From Filimonas sp. (lineage in GTDB: Bacteria > Bacteroidota > Bacteroidia > Chitinophagales > Chitinophagaceae), in NCBI GenBank assembly GCA_017306865.1, contig JAFKHH010000011.1:806001-870000 (forward strand): a DNA stretch of 64,000 nt, given 5' to 3'. Numbering within the stretch: the stretch's first letter is position 1; each line of letters opens with the position of its first letter. The translations under genes were made by a program, and so were the position numbers. The notes below the pieces were generated by a model that saw only the letters and a list, made by a program, of their open reading frames with translations, ran no database searches and was not told where the DNA came from. Shown piece after piece: positions 51,899-59,606 of this stretch.

Positions 51899-52822
51899 AT
51901 GGAGACAAAGCTGATAAAAGATATTCAGACAGAAAAAGGAGACAAAGTGTTTCAGGTTCGTCTTTTGAAACAAGAGGGCGTAGGGTTGCTCACAACACAT
52001 AACGAAGATAATTATCTCATCCTTGATAGTCTCGACTATTGGTATGATCTTATACAAACAACATATCCTTCAAAAAAGAAATGTACATGTAAGAATGAAT
52101 GGTTTACAGTTCAGTATATCTATACCCGAAGAGCAGAAACGGAAGATATTCGCTCGGTAGTCGTTGTTATAACTTGTACTGCTTGCGGAAAATCTTCACA
52201 AGTACTTTCGATTGATGTCGATTATTCTCCTACAACGCATCTGGTAGAAGCGCCTATTGTCTTTTGCGGAAAGCCTAAGATCAAGTATAAGTTTTCTGAA
52301 CTAACCTGTTATTGGCAAAGCGAAGATTTAAAGGACTTTCTTCAGTTTATGTTCAATAAATTGCCAGTCAAAGTCTACTGTTGGTTTTTTAAACTGCCGG
52401 AAAAGAAACGCTATTTTGAGCTTGTTTCTTACGAGAATGCAGTAGAGATCATAACAGTTAATCACCGGTATCTCGATTTTTATTTTAGCCTGGAAGAACT
52501 CGATGTTGAAAAATACTTGAATAAGAATGTAAATGCAGATGAAGGTGTTTACCTGAAACTGGATATTTGGAGAAAAAATGAATTTATTAGACTGAGTTCT
52601 CCTTCTCACATTTTGGGGTATGGTTTATTGTATTATGTCAATTTTTGTAATCAATATCTCGATAAAGAGGTTGTGAAGGATAAGTCTCCGGATTTTAATA
52701 AGCTGACAGCAATGATGATAGAGTGGATGAAGAGCCGCTATACATCCAAGCGTGGAAAAAATTCCTTTGACGGAATACAAGCGTATGAAGAATTGATTGA
52801 GGCGAAGGCAAAAAGAGGGTGA
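51899..52822 (+). CDS. Unrecognised protein with a possible zinc-binding Cys cluster
   Basis: 307 residues from ATG 51899; the longer frame upstream runs through repeat DNA. The protein is soluble, with no signal peptide. CTCKNEWFTV (CxC) and, ~45 residues later, CTACGKS (CxxC) could form a zinc-ribbon-like site, with beta strands between (FTVQYIYTRR ... SVVVVIT). The C-terminal half is helical with many aromatics (LPVKVYCWFFKLPEKKRYFEL, YVNFCNQYL). I do not recognise a family. It stands alone after rmuC. Confidence 0.75.
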   Translation: METKLIKDIQTEKGDKVFQVRLLKQEGVGLLTTHNEDNYLILDSLDYWYDLIQTTYPSKKKCTCKNEWFTVQYIYTRRAETEDIRSVVVVITCTACGKSSQVLSIDVDYSPTTHLVEAPIVFCGKPKIKYKFSELTCYWQSEDLKDFLQFMFNKLPVKVYCWFFKLPEKKRYFELVSYENAVEIITVNHRYLDFYFSLEELDVEKYLNKNVNADEGVYLKLDIWRKNEFIRLSSPSHILGYGLLYYVNFCNQYLDKEVVKDKSPDFNKLTAMMIEWMKSRYTSKRGKNSFDGIQAYEELIEAKAKRG

Positions 52823-52956
52823 AGGGCAAATGGGAGTGGTGAGTTATTAGTAAGCCGATTCACGATTACCGATTCACGTCTCACGATTCTTCTCTGCAAT
52901 ACAAACTTCCCCATCTTAAATTTCAAATCTCAAATTTGTAATCCCCTAAAATTATA

Positions 52957-52975
52957 GTCTACAAATTTGGTAGAC
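52957..52975. promoter_or_regulatory. Palindrome over the -33 box, candidate operator
   Basis: GTCTAC (52957-52962), AAATTTG, GTAGAC (52970-52975): perfect 6-base arms. It covers the TTTG at 52966-52969 that I take as the -33 box, a position where a bound dimer would block or alter promoter use. The regulator is not encoded nearby and cannot be named. Confidence 0.55.
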
Positions 52976-52997
52976 AAATAATCTCCCCATATCTTTA
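52966..52997 (+). promoter_or_regulatory. Bacteroidota-type promoter of the leader and SusC operon
   Basis: TTTG (52966-52969), 20 bases, TATCTTTA (52990-52997), one mismatch from TTTG-N20-TAnnTTTG. Transcription would start at about 53003-53006, some 35 bases before the leader ATG at 53039 and about 470 bases before susC. Confidence 0.6.
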
Positions 52998-53038
52998 CTC
53001 CGCAAAATTAACCGCAGGACATTTTTCTGCTCAATACT

Positions 53039-53125
53039 ATGGACATGTTACAACCGACTACGATTATCAATTCACTATTAAGGAAAGCCACGCATATGGC
53101 CTCCGTCTGTTGTTGTGCCTGCTAG
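53039..53125 (+). CDS. 28-residue leader peptide ending in a cysteine cluster
   Basis: ATG at 53039; also in-frame ATG codons at 53045 and 53096. The peptide ends MASVCCCAC and stops with TAG at 53123-53125: four of the last five sense codons are Cys (TGT TGT TGT GCC TGC). It lies 42 bases after the candidate promoter and 350 bases before susC, in a region otherwise without genes. Short reading frames with runs of Cys codons act as cysteine-responsive attenuators in mycobacteria. A similar role here is inferred from this likeness, the sulfur genes downstream and the leader structure. No Shine-Dalgarno is evident, as is usual in this phylum. Translation is unproven. Confidence 0.6.
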   Translation: MDMLQPTTIINSLLRKATHMASVCCCAC

Positions 53126-53264
53126 TCTTTCCGTCTTCTCTTGCCCCTCATTTTCATTGTGTCACGCTTATCTCTGTAAAGGGATGCTTTTAAAATATAG
53201 CCACTAAATAATGACAAGTACTCAAATTCAACATCATGTACACCTGTTGCTTGAGCAGGATAGG

Positions 53265-53433
53265 GCAGGGCCACAAGGCATGCTATAAAAAAAGTTAGGG
53301 CCGGAAACTGTTGCAGCAGTCCCGACCCTGAATAAAAGGCTGAGTGAAAATTGCAGACAGGCGTAAACACCTGAATGCCCTTTTATTGCCCAACGCAAAG
53401 TAAAATAAAATCCGGCAGCATCTCGCAATTTTC
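53265..53433 (+). other. Structured leader with competing base pairings
   Basis: Pairings visible by eye: 53265-53276 (GCAGG, two-base bulge, CACAA) with the leader's Cys codons (53113-53122, TTGTGCCTGC); a hairpin 53297-53329 (AGGG/CCCT, CGG/CCG-type and ACTG/CAGT pairs, loop TTGCAG); an outer stem AATAAAAGG (53331-53339) with CCTTTTATT (53379-53387), enclosing CAGG/CCTG; and an alternative GAAAATTGC (53346-53354) with GCAATTTTC (53425-53433), incompatible with that outer stem. There is no obvious U-run on the plus strand, so the switch may act by Rho or at translation. Confidence 0.5.
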
Positions 53434-53475
53434 TCTCATAGCCTGTTTAAAAAGTATATACTAACTAAATATGTT

Positions 53476-56400
53476 ATGAGCAAGATTGATTTATCCGTCC
53501 TTACAAAAGTCAGGGCCCTGGTTGTTATTTTCTTGTTGACCACTATAGTCAGTTACGGTCAGCAAAGCGAATCGAACAGCATCAGCGGCAAAGTAATAAA
53601 CAGCAAAACAAAACAGCCGCTGGAAGGCGCCACTGTCAGCGTAGTTGGTTCTACCAATGAAGTGTTATCTGATAACACAGGTAGCTTTAAAATACGAACC
53701 TTTAAAAAACCTCCTTATACTATTACCGTAAGCTACATCGGCTACAAAACAAAAGTAATAGTAGCAGGTGACGGACTGAATACAGTAGAGCTGGATGAAA
53801 CCGGCGCAGAACTGAGTGAAGTCGTTATAGTCGGTTATGGCACACAACGTAAAGGAGATCTTACCGGCGCAGTAGCAAAAGTAGCTGCCGCAGATGTGAA
53901 GAAAATTCCGGTTGCCAGTTTCGACGCACAGCTACAAGGCAAAGCATCAGGCTTACAGGTACTCACCAACTCTGGTGTACCGGGCGAAGGTATTTTTGTG
54001 CGCGTACGAGGCACGACTTCTATTAACTCCAGCAGCGACCCGCTTTACATAGTAGACGGTGTGTTTTTGAACAACACAAGTTTGCAAACTATGAATATGG
54101 GCGGCAGAACCACATCACCCATTGCAGACATTAACCCTGCTGATATAGAAAGCATCGAGATACTGAAAGATGCTGCAGCCACTGCTATCTATGGCTCGCG
54201 TGGTGCAAACGGCGTGGTGATCGTTACCACTAAAAAAGGTAATTACAATGCTAAGCCAAAAGTTACGTTAGATATTTCGCAAGGCTGGGTGCAGGCAGAT
54301 AAATCCACTTTGCCTAAACTGGCTTCAGGCCCGGAAACAGCCACACTGGCAAATGAATACTGGATCAACTCCGGTATAGACAAACCTTCTTTAAATCAGA
54401 CCTATGCCAACAGGCCATTCCGTCCCACATCAGAAGGCGGTAAAGGATTGCCGGAAGAGCAAGGTACTTATGACAGAATAAACGATCTGCTGCGTCATGG
54501 TCATTTGCAGGAATACAATCTCGGCATACAAGGTGGTAACGCCACGTCCAAATACTACTTCGGTGCAGGCTTTACTGACCAGGAAGCATTCTTTAAAGTG
54601 ATCAAATTCAACAGGGCAAGTTTGAAGTTCAACTTCGATCAGAAACTCACAGATAAGATCAGTTTTGGCTTAACCAATAGCGTGTCGCGCAGCTATCGTA
54701 ACCAGGCGCGTACAGGCGATGGCCCACAAGTAAGTCTCTGGAACTCTGCTGTGTCTGCTGCTACTTATACCCCGAAATATGGAACAGATGGAACTTCTAC
54801 AGGTGCAGATAATACATACATCCTCATCGATAATTATGATGTAAATACCGTAACGCTTCGCTACATCGGTAGCGTATATGGTGAGGCGCAACTGGCAAAA
54901 GGATTAAAGTTCAGAACAAGTTTCAACCTCGACTACTCACATTACGATGAGTCTGCTTACTGGAACTCACAAACAAGTATAGGCAAAGCTGTAAACGGAC
55001 AGGCTACATCTGCATTAACGCAGAATAGCACATGGATCAACGAACAAACCTTGTCTTACCAAAAATCTTTCGGCGCACACAATCTTACCTTGCTTGGCGG
55101 CAACACCATACAGAGTAACGAGATCACGGCCACCACAGCGGATGGGCAAGGATTTGCAAACGATAATTATAAAAAAATATCTGCGGCATCCGTTCGCACC
55201 TCTTCAGAGAGCTGGACAAAATACACACTTGTGTCCTTCTTCGGCAGAGCGGGTTACAACTACCAGAATAAATATTACGCAGAAGCAACGCTACGCGCAG
55301 ATGCCTCTTCCAAATTTGGCAGCAACAACCGCTGGGGGTATTTCCCAGCCTTCTCTGCAGGATGGAGATTGTCCCAGGAGTCTTTCCTGAAAAATGAAAG
55401 ATGGCTGAACGATTTGAAGCTAAGAGCATCCTACGGTATTACGGGTAACCAGGAAGGCATCAGCAACTTTGCATCACGCGGGCTGTGGTCTGGTGGCAGC
55501 GGCTATGCAGATGTAGCAGGTACGCCACTCGCAGGCATAGGTCCACTGCAGCTTGGCAACAAAGACCTGAAATGGGAACGTACTTCACAAGTGGATCTTG
55601 GTTTTGACTTAGCAGTACTGGATGGCAGGGTTGCAGTTACATTTGATCTTTACAGCAAATACACTTCAGGCTTATTACTGCAAAAACCAATTCCTTCTGC
55701 CAGCGGCTTTGGCACTTATTGGGCAAACGAAGGAGAGATCAGCAACAAAGGATACGAGTTCAGCATTACAACTACCAACATCCGTTCAAAAGATGTTACA
55801 TGGACTACCAGCTTCAATATTTCCGGTAACAGGAACCGTATAGAAAAACTGCCTTCGCAGTTAACAAGATACACGCGTGACTGGGTTATTATGAAGCAAG
55901 GTTATTCTATGAACTCTTTCTGGTTATATGATCAGTTATATGTGGATCCTAAAACAGGCGCGCCTGTTTTTGACGGACAGGATGCAAATGGTAATGTAAC
56001 AGCCAATAACAGGAAGATTATGCACAGCGCATATCCTAAGTTTTATGGCGGCTTAACGAATACGATTACCTATAAAGACTTCGATCTTGGTTTCTCTTTT
56101 TCTTACCAGTACGGCAACTACTCTGTTAACCTCAACCGTTATTTCAGGGAGCGCAACCCATCCAGCGGTGGCGTAGATACAAAGGCATTGGAAAGATGGC
56201 AGAAGTCAGGTGATGTTACAGACGTGCCAAGATTCACTTCTGTAGGCAACAACTATACGATAGATCAGAGCAGCCGCTACCTGGAAGATGCTTCATTCAT
56301 CAGGCTGAAACAATTGTCTGTGGGTTACAATCTGCCAAAGGCATTGCTCAGTCGCATCAAATTATCTAACGTGAGAGTGTATTTCCTTGGAACCAACTTA

Positions 56401-56532
56401 TGGTTGCTGACCAAGTACACAGGCGATCCTGAATCGAATGTAACATCTGATCCTACCTCGCAAGGCATAGGCTCATTTGGTACACCACCACAACCAATGG
56501 GATTCCAGTTTGGCCTGAATGTAACCTTCTAA
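53476..56532 (+). CDS. SusC/RagA-family TonB-linked outer-membrane transporter
   Basis: 1,018 residues. Signal peptide at about 1-28. A carboxypeptidase-regulatory-like domain covers ~35-110 (ISGKVINSKTKQPLEGATVSVVG), followed by ELSEVVIVGYGTQRKGDLTGAV, the SusC/RagA junction motif. Next are the plug (LQGKASGLQVLTNSGVPGEGIFVRVRGTTSI, DPLYIVDG, ESIEILKDAAATAIYGSRGANGVVIVTTKKG) and a 22-strand-type barrel ending GFQFGLNVTF. It forms a lidded importer with the SusD protein encoded 24 bases downstream. The substrate is unknown; the downstream sulfur genes suggest an organosulfur or sulfur-bearing compound rather than a glycan. No glycoside hydrolase is nearby. Confidence 0.95.
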   Translation: MSKIDLSVLTKVRALVVIFLLTTIVSYGQQSESNSISGKVINSKTKQPLEGATVSVVGSTNEVLSDNTGSFKIRTFKKPPYTITVSYIGYKTKVIVAGDGLNTVELDETGAELSEVVIVGYGTQRKGDLTGAVAKVAAADVKKIPVASFDAQLQGKASGLQVLTNSGVPGEGIFVRVRGTTSINSSSDPLYIVDGVFLNNTSLQTMNMGGRTTSPIADINPADIESIEILKDAAATAIYGSRGANGVVIVTTKKGNYNAKPKVTLDISQGWVQADKSTLPKLASGPETATLANEYWINSGIDKPSLNQTYANRPFRPTSEGGKGLPEEQGTYDRINDLLRHGHLQEYNLGIQGGNATSKYYFGAGFTDQEAFFKVIKFNRASLKFNFDQKLTDKISFGLTNSVSRSYRNQARTGDGPQVSLWNSAVSAATYTPKYGTDGTSTGADNTYILIDNYDVNTVTLRYIGSVYGEAQLAKGLKFRTSFNLDYSHYDESAYWNSQTSIGKAVNGQATSALTQNSTWINEQTLSYQKSFGAHNLTLLGGNTIQSNEITATTADGQGFANDNYKKISAASVRTSSESWTKYTLVSFFGRAGYNYQNKYYAEATLRADASSKFGSNNRWGYFPAFSAGWRLSQESFLKNERWLNDLKLRASYGITGNQEGISNFASRGLWSGGSGYADVAGTPLAGIGPLQLGNKDLKWERTSQVDLGFDLAVLDGRVAVTFDLYSKYTSGLLLQKPIPSASGFGTYWANEGEISNKGYEFSITTTNIRSKDVTWTTSFNISGNRNRIEKLPSQLTRYTRDWVIMKQGYSMNSFWLYDQLYVDPKTGAPVFDGQDANGNVTANNRKIMHSAYPKFYGGLTNTITYKDFDLGFSFSYQYGNYSVNLNRYFRERNPSSGGVDTKALERWQKSGDVTDVPRFTSVGNNYTIDQSSRYLEDASFIRLKQLSVGYNLPKALLSRIKLSNVRVYFLGTNLWLLTKYTGDPESNVTSDPTSQGIGSFGTPPQPMGFQFGLNVTF

Positions 56533-56556
56533 TGTCAACAACACAAAGCAACGATC

Positions 56557-57930
56557 ATGAAACAGAAAAAATTACTCTATACCTTCTTGCTTATGGTAAC
56601 TGTCGCAGGCAGTTCATGCAAGAAATTCTTAACAGTGGAACCGCAGGAATCTACATCTGATGATGTAACCATTGTAGATGAAAACTCCGCAAGAACGGCA
56701 GTGCGTGGTATCTACAATCAACTGGAATCAAACGGCTATTATGGTTATACTTTCCAGACACTTGGCTTTTTCTCAGGTGACAATATCGAATATGTCGGTT
56801 CGCAAACTGTCAACAAGCAATTAACTAACCACGACGTAAAAGCAGACCTTGCCGCCTTATCTACGGCGTGGTCTGCTATTTACAATACAATCAACAGGAC
56901 GAATAATGTAATAGCAAAAGTGCCATCACTACCTGTAACGGCTACGCTGACAAATGATGTAAAAAACGCACTTGTCGGAGAGGCGTATTTCATTCGTGCA
57001 TTGGCCTACTTTGACCTTGCCCGCACATGGGGCGGCGTACAGATCGTAACCAAGCCAACAGCATCTGCAAGCGATCGGCCACAAGGTAAGCGTGCTACAC
57101 TGCAACAGACCTATGCACAGGTTTTAGCAGACCTTACAACAGCAGAAAGTTTGTTGCCTTTAAGTACCAATCGTATCCGCGCTACGCGCAAAACGGTATG
57201 GGCGTTGCGTGCCAGGCTGCATTTGTATCTGCAACAATGGCAACCGGCAGAAGAATATGCTACAAAAGTGCTGGCAGATAATGCGAACTATAGTTTAGTA
57301 TCACCTTATAACGCCTTCTTTGCCAACAATGCATCTAACACATCTGAGTCCGTATTAGAGTTGTATTACAACACTACAGTAACCAACAACCAAGCATCAC
57401 AATGGCTGCCATCATCCAAAGGTGGAGTGGGATGGGTAAAGCCAACAACTGCTGTTGTGGATCTGCTAAACAATGCACTCAAAGGAGGCAACAGGAACAA
57501 ATTACTGATCGCAGACGTAAGTGGTGGCGTTACCACATGGTATGGCAATTTATACTACCGCATAGCCACATCAGGCGGTACTGATCCTGCATTTCTTATC
57601 CGCATAGCAGAGCTGTATCTCATACGTGCCGAAGCAAGAGCGCAGCAGGACAATCTTGGTGGTGCTAAGACAGACCTGGATGCTGTGCGCAACCGTGCAG
57701 GTTTATTAGGCACTACCGCTTCTACTAAAGATGACTACCTGCAGGCCATAGAAGATGAGAACAGGTTGGAGTTTGCATTAGAGAATCACCGATGGTATGA
57801 TCTCGTAAGAACAAATCGTGCGCAAATAGTTTTAGGTATCACAGATGCAAGAAAGTTGGTATTACCTATTCCATATAGCGAAACATTGATTGATCCAAAC
57901 CTTGAGCAGAATCCAAGTTACGGACAGTGA
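56557..57930 (+). CDS. SusD/RagB-family substrate-binding lipoprotein
   Basis: 457 residues. Lipoprotein signal ending GSSCKKFLTVEPQ (Cys at about 21), typical of SusD. TPR-like helical repeats follow (AYFIRALAYFDLARTWGGV, RLHLYLQQWQPAEEYATKVL, ELYLIRAEARAQQDNLGGAKTDLDAVRNRAGL). The C-terminal EDENRLEFALENHRWYDLVRTNRA, then LPIPYSETLIDPNLEQNPSY, is the family signature. It caps the SusC barrel at the cell surface and chooses the substrate. It is directly downstream of susC. Confidence 0.94.
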   Translation: MKQKKLLYTFLLMVTVAGSSCKKFLTVEPQESTSDDVTIVDENSARTAVRGIYNQLESNGYYGYTFQTLGFFSGDNIEYVGSQTVNKQLTNHDVKADLAALSTAWSAIYNTINRTNNVIAKVPSLPVTATLTNDVKNALVGEAYFIRALAYFDLARTWGGVQIVTKPTASASDRPQGKRATLQQTYAQVLADLTTAESLLPLSTNRIRATRKTVWALRARLHLYLQQWQPAEEYATKVLADNANYSLVSPYNAFFANNASNTSESVLELYYNTTVTNNQASQWLPSSKGGVGWVKPTTAVVDLLNNALKGGNRNKLLIADVSGGVTTWYGNLYYRIATSGGTDPAFLIRIAELYLIRAEARAQQDNLGGAKTDLDAVRNRAGLLGTTASTKDDYLQAIEDENRLEFALENHRWYDLVRTNRAQIVLGITDARKLVLPIPYSETLIDPNLEQNPSYGQ

Positions 57931-58264
57931 TCGTGAATCGTGAGACGTGAATCAGCAATCGTGAATAAGCTTTTTAATAGCTACAAGTGGTTTGTGAGGA
58001 CACGAACCACGGCGAAGGATAATTTTTTTGAAACACATAGAAGCATAGGTACATAGATACATAGGATAGATTCATCTCTTTGATTTATAGCAATGCTTGA
58101 TTCATTCAAGAGAGCATAGGTCACATAGAAGAGCTGCTGCGCAACTCTCGGGTATTCCTTCCGTGTCTCTGTGCCTCTGTGGCAAAGGTGAATAGTAAGT
58201 AAGCTCATTACGATTACCGATTCACGCCTCACGATTTTCCTTTTTCAATCATAAAACAAATAAT
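57931..58264. repeat. Mosaic intergenic region of dispersed repeat modules
   Basis: 334 bases between the SusD and DoxX-like genes, with no gene. Modules in order: ATCGTGAATCGTGAGACGTG (from 57930); a GTGGTTTGTG/CACGAACCAC hairpin (57987-58010); ACACATAGAAGCATAGG (from about 58032); a TTCATTCAAGAGAGCATAG module with a covarying hairpin (58100-58163); GTGTCTCTGTGCCTCTGTGG words; and an inverted GATTACCGATTCACG stretch (from about 58211). It is the closest relative of the region at 27917-28310. It might separate two transcription units within the sulfur cluster. Confidence 0.75.
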
Positions 58265-59596
58265 ATGTCATCTGCATATAGTTTTAACATCCCGGCTACG
58301 CAATGGACAACATGGGAAAAGGTTTTATTCCGTACCACCTTCCTGTTTTTATTATTGTTAACCATTCCGTCGGATACAACCTACTACAAGCAGCTTTTTT
58401 CATTTGGCTTTCATTTCCAGGACTTCTATCACATTGGTTATATCACACCGTCCTTTTTTAGTTCCGCCCATTGGGGGGCAGGTAGTTTTACTGGCTGGCT
58501 TATCGCATTTGTTATAGCTGTTGCCGGTGCATTTGTATGGGGCATCCTGGAAAAAGGAAAGCACATCAACTACGATGCATTGTATTACTGGACAAGGGTT
58601 GTATTACGCTACCGGCTAGCCATTGCATTCATTAGCGCAGGGTTGGTGCTCATTCTGCCATTCCAGTTGCCCTACCCAACTATCAGCGACCTGCATACGG
58701 CCTATGGCGATTTTCTTCCGTGGAAAATCTATTATCACTCTACAGCCGTAGCAACTGCAGGCTACAGGCAAACTATTGGTACATTAGAAATTATAGCGGC
58801 TATCTTATTGCTCTATAGAAAGACGGTAGCTGTAGGCGCATTGATCATCACCTTTGTTTTAGTAAATGTAGTATTAGCCAATTTCGCCTATGAAATAGGA
58901 GATCACCTGTATAGCCTTTATTTATTGATAGTTGCAATTGTTTTATTGCTGCACGATTTTCAAAGACTCTATGCCATACTCGTACAGCAAACAGCAGCAT
59001 TTGCAGACAGGGTACAACCCGTATTTGGTAGCAAGCTGGGCAAATTGCGGCATACACTAAAAATAGTATTCACCGTCTTCGTATTACTCTTTACAGGGTT
59101 AGCGATAGGTAGTTCAGGTAAAGACAACTGGCCTTATCCCAATCAGTCCGGGCTAAAGGATGCCGCCGGTTTTTACAATGTAAGCTCTTTCTCGCTCAGC
59201 GATTCTGTGCATCCTTATTCATTAACAGATACGATAAGGTGGAACGATGTCGTTTTTGAAAAATGGAATACACTAAGTGTCCGCACTTTAAAAAGTCATA
59301 CACCTGCATTGCGTACACCTGGCATTTCTTACGAGGTGGATGCTGCAAGAAACTATGAGGCAATTGGCAATGGTGGAAGAATATTTTATCGATACGAATT
59401 GCGCGGCGATTCACTTCATCTGTCAAACAGCAATGATGCGACAGATAAATTAGTGTTCCATTTACAGCGTACTGCAACATCTGTTGTGCTGAATGGAAAA
59501 GATGCAAAAGGGCAGCCGCTTACTGTTACGTTAGACAAAGTATCGAAAGAATACCTGCTGTTTAAAGGAAGAAGAAAACCGATCTCTATTTATTAA
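58265..59596 (+). CDS. DoxX-like membrane protein with C-terminal soluble domain
   Basis: 443 residues. About seven membrane helices fill the first ~280 residues (LFRTTFLFLLLLTIP, TGWLIAFVIAVAGAFVWGIL, ALYYWTRVVLRYRLAIAFISAGLVLILP, QTIGTLEIIAAILLLYRKTVAVGALI). A last helix (TLKIVFTVFVLLFTGLAIG) leads to a ~130-residue soluble domain (RWNDVVFEKWNTLSVRTL ... KLVFHLQRTATSVVLNGKDAKGQPLTVTLDKV). The membrane part fits the DoxX/DoxD superfamily, whose DoxD member is a subunit of archaeal thiosulfate:quinone oxidoreductase. A link to quinone reduction with sulfur compounds is an inference. Its paralogue follows 10 bases later. Confidence 0.82.
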   Translation: MSSAYSFNIPATQWTTWEKVLFRTTFLFLLLLTIPSDTTYYKQLFSFGFHFQDFYHIGYITPSFFSSAHWGAGSFTGWLIAFVIAVAGAFVWGILEKGKHINYDALYYWTRVVLRYRLAIAFISAGLVLILPFQLPYPTISDLHTAYGDFLPWKIYYHSTAVATAGYRQTIGTLEIIAAILLLYRKTVAVGALIITFVLVNVVLANFAYEIGDHLYSLYLLIVAIVLLLHDFQRLYAILVQQTAAFADRVQPVFGSKLGKLRHTLKIVFTVFVLLFTGLAIGSSGKDNWPYPNQSGLKDAAGFYNVSSFSLSDSVHPYSLTDTIRWNDVVFEKWNTLSVRTLKSHTPALRTPGISYEVDAARNYEAIGNGGRIFYRYELRGDSLHLSNSNDATDKLVFHLQRTATSVVLNGKDAKGQPLTVTLDKVSKEYLLFKGRRKPISIY

Positions 59597-59606
59597 AACC
59601 ATAACC

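Larger units (their letters stand above)
52823..53475. promoter_or_regulatory. Regulatory leader of the SusC operon
   Basis: 653 bases. The first ~120 bases hold dispersed repeats (a GATTCACGATTACCGATTCACG stretch from about 52856, with ATTTCAAATCTCAAATTTG from about 52921). Then come a promoter (52966-52997) overlapped by a palindrome, a 28-codon leader frame ending in a Cys cluster (53039-53125), and a structured leader with at least two hairpins and an alternative pairing before the susC start. A minus-strand open frame here (53122-53370) is not convincing. Confidence 0.65.

Noticed and set aside
53122-53370. Minus-strand 82-codon frame with a signal-peptide-like start
   Set aside because: It lies inside the susC leader, contains a hairpin followed on that strand by a T-run (a terminator-like signal in mid-frame), and its C terminus is low-complexity basic sequence.
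53339-53380. CTGAG ... ACACCTGAATGCCC resembles parts of a thiamine-pyrophosphate riboswitch
   Set aside because: The conserved blocks are not in the right order or spacing, the GCG-AGGGA end is missing and no thiamine gene is downstream.
52823-53475. CRISPR-like or tandem repeat array in the susC leader spacer
   Set aside because: Repeats present are short dispersed words, not regularly spaced units with unique spacers.
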